A stretch of 64,000 bases of DNA from a bacterium (GTDB taxonomy: Bacteria; Hinthialibacterota; Hinthialibacteria; Hinthialibacterales; Hinthialibacteraceae). Below the pieces are notes generated by a model. The model was not told the origin of the DNA and ran no database searches. It saw only the letters and a list, made by a program, of their open reading frames with translations. Numbering within the stretch: position 1 is the stretch's first letter; each line of letters opens with the position of its first letter. Where the stretch lies: positions 310,001-374,000 of the forward strand of contig WGLV01000022.1 in the NCBI GenBank assembly GCA_016125385.1, given 5' to 3'. The position numbers and the translations under genes were made by a program. Of the stretch, positions 1 through 7,742 are shown in pieces.

Positions 1-1
1 G

Positions 2-1501
2 TTCGAGAACGAATCGGAGCCGGAGAAGTGGGGGTACATCGGCGTCGATGGAGACAACCTGATCGCCGGGGCGGGACGAGTCAGCTACTTCGATTTTATC
101 GATATGGGCGAAGGGCTTGACGCCAAAAAGAAACCTTTCGTGAATTTTGATGACGCGTCCAGCAAACGGCTGGTGGTGATGGATCGGCACAGCGGTGAAG
201 TGAAATGGACTTTTACCTCCGAACTGGGCATTCGGCATAACGCGATCTGCGCGGGAGATGGGAAGCTGTATTGCGTCGACCGGATGCCGGATCCGGTGGC
301 TGACGCGCTCAAGCGGCGCGGCAAGAAATTTTTTGGAACGCCGAGACTCTACGCGTTCGACCTTGAAACCGGAGACGTGGTCTGGAGCCGGTCGGAGGCC
401 ATCTTTGGCACCTGGTTGAGCTATTCAAAGGAACATGACCTGCTGCTTGAGGCTGGGCGTCCATCGCGAGACATGATCGCGGGCGAGCCACAAGGGATGG
501 CCGCCTGGAACGCCAAAACCGGCGAACTCTCCTGGCGTAACACCGCCGAATATAACGGACCGCCGATTCTTCACCACGACGAAATTATCACTGATCCGTA
601 TGCGTTTAACTTGCTGACTGGTGAACGCGTCATGCGCAAAAATCCGCTGACCGGCGATGAAGCGCCGTGGATGTTTACCCGCGCATACGGATGCAACTAC
701 GCCATCGCCAGTGAATACATGCTGACGTTCCGTTCGGCGGCGGCTGGTTTTTTCGATCTGGCATCGGATGGCGGCACGGGGAACTTCGGCGGATTCAAAT
801 CAAGTTGCACCAATACGCTGATCGCGGCCGACGGGCTATTGAACGCGCCCGATTATACCCGGACCTGCTCCTGCCCGTATCAGAATCAGACCTCGCTGGC
901 GATGATTCACGACCCAGGGGTGGAGATATGGACCTATAACCATCTTGAAGACGTGAACGGCCCCATCCAACGCGTCGGCGTCAATCTGGGCGCGCCTGGC
1001 GATCGGCGCGCCGATGGCGGCACGCTCTGGCTGGAATATCCCTTCGAAGGAGGCCCCACGCCTGAACTGGAGATTGAAGCCGAGCCGGACGGCGTAGCGT
1101 ATTTTCGCCATCACAGCGCCCGCATGAATGGCGGGGCGGCGCCGTGGATCGCGGCCTCTGGCGCGAAGGGGATCACCAGATTTCGTATACGTCTCGATCA
1201 AGACGGCGCCGCGAGCAAGGAATACGCCGTCCGGCTGGTGTTTTCAGAGCCGGAGGCATTGAAGCCGGGCGACCGGACATTTGACGTATTTCTGCAGGGT
1301 GAGCCGGTTCTGGAGAATTTTGACGCGGCCGCCGAGGCTGGTTCGATCAGAACAGGTGTCACTCGTGAATTCAAAAACGTGCGGGTGAGCGACTGGCTAA
1401 TGATAGAGTTGAAGGCGAGTGCTTCCACGCCGGATGCGAAGCCGATTCTTTGCGGCGTCGAAGTCGTTTCAAACGCCTCGCTGGCGATGTCCAGCGAGTG
1501 A
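2..1501 (+). CDS. Exported PQQ-type beta-propeller protein with C-terminal malectin-like domain (5' partial)
   Basis: The frame is open from base 2, so the gene begins before the window; 499 codons are visible. The first ~290 residues have repeated blade-like strands typical of BamB/PQQ-quinoprotein propellers (for example AKTGELSWRN and LETGDVVW). A cysteine-rich stretch, NAPDYTRTCSCPYQNQTSLA, lies before a C-terminal domain with the malectin pattern (FDVFLQGEPVLENFDAAAEAG in two parts, then a final CGVEV strand). Malectin domains bind carbohydrate, so a surface sugar-related role is inferred. No PQQ-dehydrogenase catalytic set is visible. A strong terminator follows 40 bases after the stop. 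Confidence 0.75.
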   Translation, partial: FENESEPEKWGYIGVDGDNLIAGAGRVSYFDFIDMGEGLDAKKKPFVNFDDASSKRLVVMDRHSGEVKWTFTSELGIRHNAICAGDGKLYCVDRMPDPVADALKRRGKKFFGTPRLYAFDLETGDVVWSRSEAIFGTWLSYSKEHDLLLEAGRPSRDMIAGEPQGMAAWNAKTGELSWRNTAEYNGPPILHHDEIITDPYAFNLLTGERVMRKNPLTGDEAPWMFTRAYGCNYAIASEYMLTFRSAAAGFFDLASDGGTGNFGGFKSSCTNTLIAADGLLNAPDYTRTCSCPYQNQTSLAMIHDPGVEIWTYNHLEDVNGPIQRVGVNLGAPGDRRADGGTLWLEYPFEGGPTPELEIEAEPDGVAYFRHHSARMNGGAAPWIAASGAKGITRFRIRLDQDGAASKEYAVRLVFSEPEALKPGDRTFDVFLQGEPVLENFDAAAEAGSIRTGVTREFKNVRVSDWLMIELKASASTPDAKPILCGVEVVSNASLAMSSE

Positions 1502-1541
1502 AGTCAACCCTGTGGCCGCTGTTTTACGGCTTTAGTCAATC

Positions 1542-1575
1542 AACGGCTCGTTCAATCCGGACGAGCCGTTTTTTT
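1542..1575 (+). terminator. Rho-independent terminator
   Basis: A perfect 10-bp stem (AACGGCTCGT / ACGAGCCGTT) with a 9-base loop runs straight into seven T residues. It ends transcription of the propeller/malectin gene. Confidence 0.9.
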
Positions 1576-1666
1576 ATGGTGGAACAGGACGACTGGCAAG
1601 GGGAGTGTTGAGAAGGTTAAGTTATTTGTAATGAATTGGATATGGCGATCGTGGCGTCTTTGTTTT

Positions 1667-1695
1667 TTGTTGTTTTGCGCCATTCGGGATATACT
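1667..1695 (+). promoter_or_regulatory. Sigma-70-type promoter
   Basis: TTGTTG, a 17-base spacer and TATACT, about 75 bases upstream of the 1769 start. The -10 context (CGGGATATACTATAAG) recurs almost exactly at 41763. Confidence 0.5.
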
Positions 1696-1768
1696 ATAAG
1701 TAGAAAGGGTTTGGCGGGAAAACCGGGAGAATGAGAAAAGGAACTATGAATCGGAACGAGGCGATATC

Positions 1769-2155
1769 ATGTTACCGATCAACATACTGGGCGATGCGGC
1801 TGCCGCTGAGTCGATGGTCGTTCAGTCAAACAAACCCAATCGAAACGACCCCCGCGGCGAATCGGACCGCTTTGACCGTGAGTTAGAGCGGCATCTGGAC
1901 GCCGACAGGCTCATCGTAAATCCTGTTTCACGTTCATCCGCGCAACGAGCCGTGAGCGCTCATGAAGATCGCCGGATGCGAAGCGTGCTCAAACACCGAA
2001 CCACTTTTTCCCGCGATCGCGTCCCGCTCGATCATCCCCAGTTGCATGAGGCCTCCGCCTCTCAGCCGCTGTTATTCGATCTGTATGGTGAAGATGGATT
2101 TTCCCATAACAGGACGGACATCGTTCCGGGGAGCCTGGTGGATGTGAAGATCTAA
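1769..2155 (+). CDS. Hypothetical protein, 128 aa
   Basis: Not recognised. The protein is charged and Arg/Asp/His-rich, has no signal peptide or membrane segment, and ends in GSLVDVKI. Support for a real gene is a GAGG ribosome site 7 bases before the ATG, a good promoter ~75 bases upstream and a strong terminator 30 bases after the stop. A second short frame starts at 1746 behind AAAAGGA and overlaps this one; it is 46 codons and looks less protein-like. Coding potential is only moderate. Confidence 0.5.
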   Translation: MLPINILGDAAAAESMVVQSNKPNRNDPRGESDRFDRELERHLDADRLIVNPVSRSSAQRAVSAHEDRRMRSVLKHRTTFSRDRVPLDHPQLHEASASQPLLFDLYGEDGFSHNRTDIVPGSLVDVKI

Positions 2156-2185
2156 CAATTTTCCATTGAAACGGTATGTTAAAAA

Positions 2186-2216
2186 GCCGGCGGGAATGAA
2201 TCCCGCCGGCATTTTT
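2186..2216. terminator. Bidirectional terminator
   Basis: A 10-bp stem (GCCGGCGGGA / TCCCGCCGGC) with loop ATGAA is flanked by A5 on the left and T5 on the right. It can therefore stop both the 1769 gene and the convergent RraA-like gene. Confidence 0.85.
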
Positions 2217-2223
2217 ATGTCGA

Positions 2224-2964
2224 TCAGATTCGATTATTGACTTCAGCCGCTTTGCGGATGGATTTGTATTTCTTCACCGCTTCGGTGGTGATCGCTTCTT
2301 TCTTTTCCAGTTCAATCGCCTTGTTCAACACGTCCCAGGCTCTGGCTTGTGGAACCACCACCACACCGTCCGCGTCGCCAACGATCATATCGCCGGGATT
2401 CACGGTGACGCCGCCGCATTGAACCGGTTCGTTTTTGGCGACATTGACGTAGCGTCCCACCGAGTTGCTGGGTACGACGCCACGCGCATACACCGGAAAA
2501 CCTTTTCCGATAATTTCCAACCTGTCGCGGCAGCCGCCGTCAAGCACCGCGCCCGCGAAGCCGTTTTCCATCGAGCCGGTACACATGATGCCGCCGAACG
2601 CCGCCACATCGGCGCCGTCGGGGCCGTCCATCACGATCACCAGAACGCGCCCGGGCGGTTCGGTATCGATCAGTTCCAGCGCCATCGAGGGCGGCTCTTT
2701 GCGATTGGCCGGTCTGGCGAGCACGGTCACCGCGCGTCCGCACATTTTGGTGGGGAACAATGGGCGGATATCATGCGACATGAATCCGCGCCGACCGATG
2801 ACCTGATCGACGGCGTCCGACACCGAGGCGGAGGCGACTTGCATAAAGCCGTCGATGAGCGGATCGTCGACGGGCGGGCGATACACCGAGGCCGTCTGAC
2901 AACCACTGAGAACCAAACTGAGCGTGATCAAAAACAGGGCTAAGATTGAATATCGCTGCTTCAT
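2224..2964 (-). CDS. RraA/HMG-aldolase-fold lipoprotein
   Basis: The body matches the RraA / 4-hydroxy-4-methyl-2-oxoglutarate aldolase fold: GG-IMCTGSMENG around 124-134, then the hallmark DGGCRD at 142-147, whose Arg-Asp pair is catalytic in the aldolases, and PGDMIVGDADGVVVVP. The chosen start has GGGAGGG upstream on the minus strand and gives MKQRYSILAL followed by a hydrophobic core and lipobox LSGC (Cys22). A further 24 codons upstream are open but would bury this signal. Family members are normally cytosolic, so a lipid-anchored copy is odd. Substrate unknown; aldolase, oxaloacetate decarboxylase or a binding role are all possible. Confidence 0.8.
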   Translation of the reverse strand: MKQRYSILALFLITLSLVLSGCQTASVYRPPVDDPLIDGFMQVASASVSDAVDQVIGRRGFMSHDIRPLFPTKMCGRAVTVLARPANRKEPPSMALELIDTEPPGRVLVIVMDGPDGADVAAFGGIMCTGSMENGFAGAVLDGGCRDRLEIIGKGFPVYARGVVPSNSVGRYVNVAKNEPVQCGGVTVNPGDMIVGDADGVVVVPQARAWDVLNKAIELEKKEAITTEAVKKYKSIRKAAEVNNRI

Positions 2965-3153
2965 TGAGACCCTCCCGAAATCGATCCATTTCCATACAAG
3001 AAATACACCAAACGCCGGGCCGGTTTCAATCCTCACGCCTCGCTCCGGCTATCGATTGGCGCGAGTTGACGCTTCCCCTGTTTTCGCGCTACTTATAGGA
3101 TTGGTTCGGTTGAATTGTATGAATGCGGTGAACGAAGGGGGCCAGTCACGCGT

Positions 3154-3765
3154 ATGGATACCCGGCGCGGTGGATTTACCCTGACGGAATTGCTGGTCGT
3201 GGTGGCGATTATTCTGATTCTGGCGTCGATCGCGTTGCCGAATTTTCATCATGCCCAGATCCGCGCCAAGGTGTCGCGCACGCAAGCCGACATGCACACG
3301 ATAGAAATCGCGCTGGAGTCGTATCATATCGATTGCGGCGCGTACCCGCCCTGGACGCAGAACCTCGTAACAGAAGTCGACGACCGTCACCCCAACCAGA
3401 TTCGCTATTACCGCATGACGACGCCTACGGCGTATCTATCCGAGATTCCCCGCGATCCGTTTTCAACGCGCGCCAACGCCTTTGACTGGGAGCGCTGGGG
3501 ATGGGGTTATGATTACGTGGATGCGTTTGATGAGAAAAATGGTCTGGTCGATCCCGACGCGTGGGGGCACGTCTGGCGAATCAACAGCTGGGGACCCGAC
3601 TCGACCAACGGTTTCGCGGGACGGTATATCGGTTGCGTGCGCGGCCGGCCCGAGTTTTTGTACTCACCCACGAATGGGCTGACCAGCGCGGGCGATATCC
3701 TGCGCGTGGGGCAGCGAGGCGGTCCGTTTCTGGATTACTACTGTCCGATTCCGAACGGGAGTTAA
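3154..3765 (+). CDS. Type II/IV pseudopilin (prepilin-type protein)
   Basis: MDTRRGG precedes FTLTELL, a class III prepilin peptidase site with cleavage after Gly7 and Glu at mature position 5, followed by a ~20-residue hydrophobic helix and then HHAQIRAKV. The C-terminal half ends with the family motif SPTNGLTSAGDILR, shared with three other pseudopilins in the window. An in-frame ATG 39 bases upstream would put 13 extra residues before the leader; the later ATG gives a normal short leader. The role is a subunit of a short periplasmic pseudopilus in a type II secretion-like machine. It precedes a hydrolase gene by 18 bases. Confidence 0.85.
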   Translation: MDTRRGGFTLTELLVVVAIILILASIALPNFHHAQIRAKVSRTQADMHTIEIALESYHIDCGAYPPWTQNLVTEVDDRHPNQIRYYRMTTPTAYLSEIPRDPFSTRANAFDWERWGWGYDYVDAFDEKNGLVDPDAWGHVWRINSWGPDSTNGFAGRYIGCVRGRPEFLYSPTNGLTSAGDILRVGQRGGPFLDYYCPIPNGS

Positions 3766-3783
3766 ACGGCGGGAGCGAGCGGC

Positions 3784-4647
3784 GTGAAAAAACTCTGGAT
3801 CAATACCGTTTTGATCGTCGTCATCCTGATCGCGGGCGCCCAGGTGGTGCGGAAACTGAAGGGGATGAACGACACCGCGGATGGCGCTTCAGTTGAAGTG
3901 GAAAGCGAAGACGTCCGGCGGGAGATCGATCAGCAGGCGCTGATCGAGTATTCGAAGAATCTCGACTGGTCGAGCGTGGTTCCCATTCAGGCGGAGGCGG
4001 ATCAATACACAAAGCCCAGTTCGACGGTGAGCGGCCGGATGGGATTTCCCTATTTGTGTTTTCTTCCGCGTGGGTATGGAGAAGAGCCGGGCCGCACGTA
4101 TCCGTTGATCCTGTTTCTACACGGGGCGGGATCGAAGGGGAGTGATCTGTCAAAACTTCGCAACCACACTCCGCTTGAATACCTCGAACGCGCGGACGAC
4201 AGCCATTTCATCTATGTCAGCCCGCAATGTCCTGAAGGCGGCGGCTGGAGCAGCAACGAACTGCACCGTTTTCTTCAGAAGGTTCTCGAAGCATACCCGA
4301 TCGATGAGAAACGCGTCTACCTGACCGGAATCAGCATGGGCGGACATGGCTCATGGGCGCTTGCGGAAGATTTTCCTCATTCATTCGCGGCGGTGGTGGT
4401 ATTATGCGGAGCGGGCGATCCGGTTCTGGCGCGAGCGAGGCTCAGGCATACGCCCATCTGGATTGTCCATGGTGAACTCGACACCGTGGTTCCGGTGAGC
4501 CGGGCGTGGGAGATGATCAACGCGCTCGAACCGGTGAATCCCGATCTGATGTACACGATTTTTCCCAACGTGGATCACGGCGGCGTGGCGGGCGTGTACC
4601 AGCGCATTTCGTTTTACGCGTGGCTGCTGCAACACAGGCGAGGGTGA
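3784..4647 (+). CDS. Alpha/beta hydrolase (phospholipase/carboxylesterase type), membrane-anchored or exported
   Basis: GTG start. Residues 5-20 are a hydrophobic anchor or signal. The hydrolase domain has the oxyanion strand LILFLHGAGSKGSD, the nucleophile elbow GISMGG (Ser184), Asp233 in HGELDTVVP and His265 in NVDHGG, which is a complete Ser-Asp-His triad. The layout resembles the esterase/PHB-depolymerase-like group of predicted peptidases. It probably hydrolyses esters outside the cytoplasm. It is co-transcribed with the pseudopilin upstream and the lipoprotein one base downstream. Confidence 0.8.
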   Translation: MKKLWINTVLIVVILIAGAQVVRKLKGMNDTADGASVEVESEDVRREIDQQALIEYSKNLDWSSVVPIQAEADQYTKPSSTVSGRMGFPYLCFLPRGYGEEPGRTYPLILFLHGAGSKGSDLSKLRNHTPLEYLERADDSHFIYVSPQCPEGGGWSSNELHRFLQKVLEAYPIDEKRVYLTGISMGGHGSWALAEDFPHSFAAVVVLCGAGDPVLARARLRHTPIWIVHGELDTVVPVSRAWEMINALEPVNPDLMYTIFPNVDHGGVAGVYQRISFYAWLLQHRRG

Positions 4648-4648
4648 G

Positions 4649-5059
4649 ATGAAGTCAACCCGGCGGTTGTTTCTGGCGAATATGGCGGCGGGGTTCGCCG
4701 TGTTCGCGTGCGGCGGCAAGAAAGGATATTTGAGCGACGCGGAGCGCAACCGTACTGAACTGGCGCTGGAACGATGCCGAGCCATGAAGTCTCGTCTGGC
4801 TGAGCCGGACAAGTGGGTGGCGCAAACCGCGCTGAAGACGCTCGACGACGCGCGGGCCGCGATTGAAGAAAACGTCGCCAAAATGCCGGAAGGCCGACAG
4901 CAGGCGATGCGAACGTCGGTGGTGGAATGGAAAAAGCGCGTGCTGAGGGTGACGATGATGGGCGCGCCAAAGGAATCAAAGCCGTATTTCGATGCGCTCA
5001 ACGATGCGAACGAGCAGTCGATTCAACTGCTTTCCCAATTCATCGATTCAGATCAATAA
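4649..5059 (+). CDS. Hypothetical lipoprotein, 136 aa
   Basis: The start lies one base after the hydrolase stop, so translation is coupled. The N-terminus MKSTRRLFLANMAAG resembles a twin-Arg-like signal and runs into VFACGG, a plausible lipobox at Cys21. The mature part is a charged, predicted all-helical protein of about 115 residues with no recognised domain. It is convergent with the VOC gene, with a 4-base gap. Confidence 0.7.
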   Translation: MKSTRRLFLANMAAGFAVFACGGKKGYLSDAERNRTELALERCRAMKSRLAEPDKWVAQTALKTLDDARAAIEENVAKMPEGRQQAMRTSVVEWKKRVLRVTMMGAPKESKPYFDALNDANEQSIQLLSQFIDSDQ

Positions 5060-5063
5060 ACCG

Positions 5064-5453
5064 TCAGGGACGTTCGACGATCTGGAGCAGGTTGCCTTCG
5101 GGATCGAGAAAGTTACGCAGGCGGCCTCCACCCAGCGCATCGCCTATGTCTCCCGCCCATTCGACGCCGCGCGATTCCAACACGCGTATCGCCTGATCGA
5201 GATTCGCCACGCGCAATGCCAGATGAGACCAGCCCGGCGCCCACAGCGTGCGTTGCGGGCGGGGTTCGCCATCATTGGGGCCGATCTCAAGATATGTCCC
5301 GTCCGAGGATCGGATCAGGTAGCCTCCGGAGCCGTTATCCGCGGCGATTTGGTAATCGAGAACATCGCAATACCACCGAGCCAGGCGGTGAGGGTCTTGC
5401 GCGGAAATGGCGAAATGATCGAGACTGGTCAATACGGGTTTCGCATCGTTCAT
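5064..5453 (-). CDS. VOC (glyoxalase/bleomycin-resistance) family protein
   Basis: 129 aa with the VOC beta-alpha-beta-beta-beta layout: LDHFAISAQDPHRLARWYCDVL at the start, then HLALRVANLDQAI for the second module and NFLDPEGNLLQIVERP at the end. Candidate metal ligands are His near residue 12, Glu in TYLEIGP, His in SHLALRV and the terminal Gln/Glu. Its ATG overlaps the TGA of the cytochrome gene by four bases (ATGA), so it is the last gene of a three-gene operon. Substrate unknown. Confidence 0.85.
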   Translation of the reverse strand: MNDAKPVLTSLDHFAISAQDPHRLARWYCDVLDYQIAADNGSGGYLIRSSDGTYLEIGPNDGEPRPQRTLWAPGWSHLALRVANLDQAIRVLESRGVEWAGDIGDALGGGRLRNFLDPEGNLLQIVERP

Positions 5454-6040
5454 TGGATGGGGTCCTGATGAGAGAAGGCCTGAGACGCGAGAGGCAGCCG
5501 GGTTTCGGCGCCTTTACGCTGGGCGACAATCACGGTTTTCGATAAGGATGAAGCCGCGTCCACTCCAGCGGGGTAGGTAAAACTCCAGCGCGCGTCATCA
5601 ACCTTGGCGGGATAGGATTTTCCACCGATCTCCACGTGAACGGTGGATCCTTCCATGACTTCGCCTTCAATGGCGTCTCCATTCAACGCCGTCCAATCGA
5701 GGAAGGGCTGCTTGCGGATCATGCTGCGGTGAAAGGCGACCTGCGCGTCGAGTTCGCGTCCTTCGAGAGGGGCGGCGCCGGGACCGGACGCCATGTCGTC
5801 GACGAACTTGCGCAATTCCGCCTCGCTGAGGCCCACGCCGAATTCATCGCCGTAGTTGGCTCCGTAATCGCCGTGGCATCGCGCGCAACTCATCGAAAAG
5901 TAGTCGATGGGTTCAAAACCGAGAGGTTCAGCCGGTGCGGCGGACGCCGGAGCGTCCGCCGTTGGAGCCGAATGTTGACATGCCGACGCGATCATCAACG
6001 TGGCGGCGGCAAGAAGAATTATGCGGTTTTTACTGACCAA
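5450..6040 (-). CDS. Lipoprotein c-type cytochrome
   Basis: One haem-binding CARCH motif (Cys52, Cys55, His56 counted from the TTG start) follows a signal sequence with lipobox SAC (Cys21). The chosen TTG has GGAG eight bases upstream inside the end of the previous gene; a GTG five codons earlier is an alternative. The C-terminal ~90 residues form a separate beta-rich segment (VHVEIGGKSYPAKV). It probably accepts electrons in the periplasm from the sugar-dehydrogenase-like propeller encoded immediately upstream, whose coding region it overlaps. Confidence 0.8.
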   Translation of the reverse strand: MVSKNRIILLAAATLMIASACQHSAPTADAPASAAPAEPLGFEPIDYFSMSCARCHGDYGANYGDEFGVGLSEAELRKFVDDMASGPGAAPLEGRELDAQVAFHRSMIRKQPFLDWTALNGDAIEGEVMEGSTVHVEIGGKSYPAKVDDARWSFTYPAGVDAASSLSKTVIVAQRKGAETRLPLASQAFSHQDPIQ

Positions 6041-7250
6041 TTTCCGTTTCTCCACCGATGTATTCAATGCGGTACACCTGATTGGTGTAATCGCAACTGA
6101 AGAGGATGGAACCGTCGGGCGCCATAGTGCAATCGACGGGACGGCCCAACACGCCATCTCTATCTTTGGCGCCGACGTCGTTCGATTTCAAGGTGCTTAC
6201 CACATCGAGGGAGCCGTACGGCTTGCCTGTCTGGTCGTCAAAGAGCACGCGGATGATGCTGTAACCAACGCGAACCGAGCGGTTCCATGATCCGTGACTG
6301 GCTAAAAACGCATCGCCCAGGTGATCTTTGGGGAGCTTTTTGACCGAGTCGACGAAGCAGAAGCCATTCACGGCGGCGTGAGACGGAAGCAGCCATTCGG
6401 GCGAAATCGTTTTGGCGGCCAGTTCGAGGATGTCGGGCCGTTTGAGAAATTCGAGGCGTGGGAGTTTGTCGCCGACGATGAACGGATGGCCGTAGAAGCC
6501 GCCCTCGACATACTTGTTGAACTCGCCGGGGGGCTGCTGGTTGGTGACGGGCTGGTTGCTTTCATCCTCGCCAAGTTCCTTGCCGTACCAGTCGCTGTTG
6601 TGATCGGGTCCCCAGATTTCGGTGGTTCCGGGGCGGTAGCGGTATTTTTCCGTGTTCCGGATGCCGCTGGCGATCAGCTTGCGCTGTTTGCCGTCGAGCG
6701 AGTAGAACCAGAGTTTCTTGCGATCGGTGTCCTGTTCTTCACTGATGTTGCTGACGTCGCCGATGGAGGTGTAGAAACCGTCGCCGGTGACGAAGATGGG
6801 ACGCCACCAGTGACCCTTGCCGCCGGGCAGGTCGCCATCCTTGATGATGGTGACTACTTCATCCGCTTTGCCGTCACCGTTGGTGTCGCGGCCTTTATAG
6901 ATTCCCTGTGAGACGGTGAACCACAGCCAGCCTTTGTAGTAATGCATTCCATGAACGGTCTTTTTATCCGTGACGAAATCGTTTACGGTTTCATATACGC
7001 CGTCGTTGTTTTTGTCGCGCAGGGCGACGATTTTGCCATGACGGGGCTGGCTGACGTACAGCGTGCCGTGGTCGTCGAATTCAATGAAGCGGGCTTCTTC
7101 CAACGGTTCGGAAGCGAGGCTGACGCGGTATCCATCACGCACTCGGAATTCAGGCATGCCCTCGCCCAGTTCACCCGCGGCGAAGACGTTAAGCGAGACG
7201 AATACAGCGACTATCGGTGCAAGCAATCGTATGGCCTTCATATATTCCAT
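6030..7250 (-). CDS. Glucose/sorbosone dehydrogenase-like exported beta-propeller
   Basis: 406 aa with a signal peptide (cleavage near FAAGELG). Repeated blades such as GTLYVSQPRHGKIVAL, calcium-like DTNGDGKAD, HWWRPIFVTGDGFYTSIGD and LASHGSWNRS match the PQQ-dependent soluble aldose / L-sorbosone dehydrogenase family. The catalytic His of that family may be in the HWWRP segment, but I cannot align it confidently. A second ATG at 7241 sits better behind AAAGGA than the first. It leads an operon with a cytochrome c and a VOC protein, supporting a periplasmic oxidation role. Confidence 0.8.
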   Translation of the reverse strand: MEYMKAIRLLAPIVAVFVSLNVFAAGELGEGMPEFRVRDGYRVSLASEPLEEARFIEFDDHGTLYVSQPRHGKIVALRDKNNDGVYETVNDFVTDKKTVHGMHYYKGWLWFTVSQGIYKGRDTNGDGKADEVVTIIKDGDLPGGKGHWWRPIFVTGDGFYTSIGDVSNISEEQDTDRKKLWFYSLDGKQRKLIASGIRNTEKYRYRPGTTEIWGPDHNSDWYGKELGEDESNQPVTNQQPPGEFNKYVEGGFYGHPFIVGDKLPRLEFLKRPDILELAAKTISPEWLLPSHAAVNGFCFVDSVKKLPKDHLGDAFLASHGSWNRSVRVGYSIIRVLFDDQTGKPYGSLDVVSTLKSNDVGAKDRDGVLGRPVDCTMAPDGSILFSCDYTNQVYRIEYIGGETEIGQ

Positions 7251-7742
7251 GATCCTTTCGTAATGAAAACAGGTTTGAGTTGGATTTCCCGATTCGCGAA
7301 TCTAAGAGCAGGAGACGATGATGGAGGGATTTCGAGAAGCCGATCGAGGTGAGCGAACCGGGTATTTAACCATTAAAACAAGGAATGGTGAATTTGGCAA
7401 ACCGTGCCGACAAGGGGATGGAGTTGATTAGAAGACTGTTTATTTCGTGTTATTCTATTGAATTATATTATATGTAATGCTATATTTTTATTATAAGGCT
7501 AATAATATCAATATGTTAATTTGTTAAATCCGGTTGAGGTTTGTCAGTTTTTTTATCAGAAATACACCTTTCGTTACGATTTTTCCGGGTGTATTCCGTT
7601 TTTCAGACTGCCTCAATCCGATTCTTGGCAAGCCGCTCGGGGACAGGTTTTCAGCGTTGCGCGACACACATCATCAGGACGGATCGCGTCTTCGTTCATT
7701 GGCGCATGGGCGGAGCTGCCTGCCGGGAAAGCGAGTGCAGGA
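7251..7742 (+). other. AT-rich intergenic/leader region
   Basis: Between the divergent dehydrogenase and methyltransferase genes. Bases 7435-7515 are very AT-rich and hold a candidate plus-strand promoter. The frame of the methyltransferase stays open back to a TTG at 7521, but that extension has no ribosome site and poor protein character. Confidence 0.5.
7458..7486 (+). promoter_or_regulatory. Candidate sigma-70 promoter for the methyltransferase
   Basis: TTGAAT, a 17-base spacer and TATATT in a strongly AT-rich patch. The transcript leader would be about 250 bases if translation begins at 7743. Confidence 0.4.

Noticed and set aside
1746-1886. 46-codon frame behind AAAAGGA overlapping the 128-aa gene
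   Set aside because: Composition is not protein-like and the longer frame has its own ribosome site; kept only as a remark.
7521-7742. N-terminal extension of the methyltransferase from a TTG
   Set aside because: No ribosome site, starts in an AT-rich promoter region, and the extra residues look non-coding.
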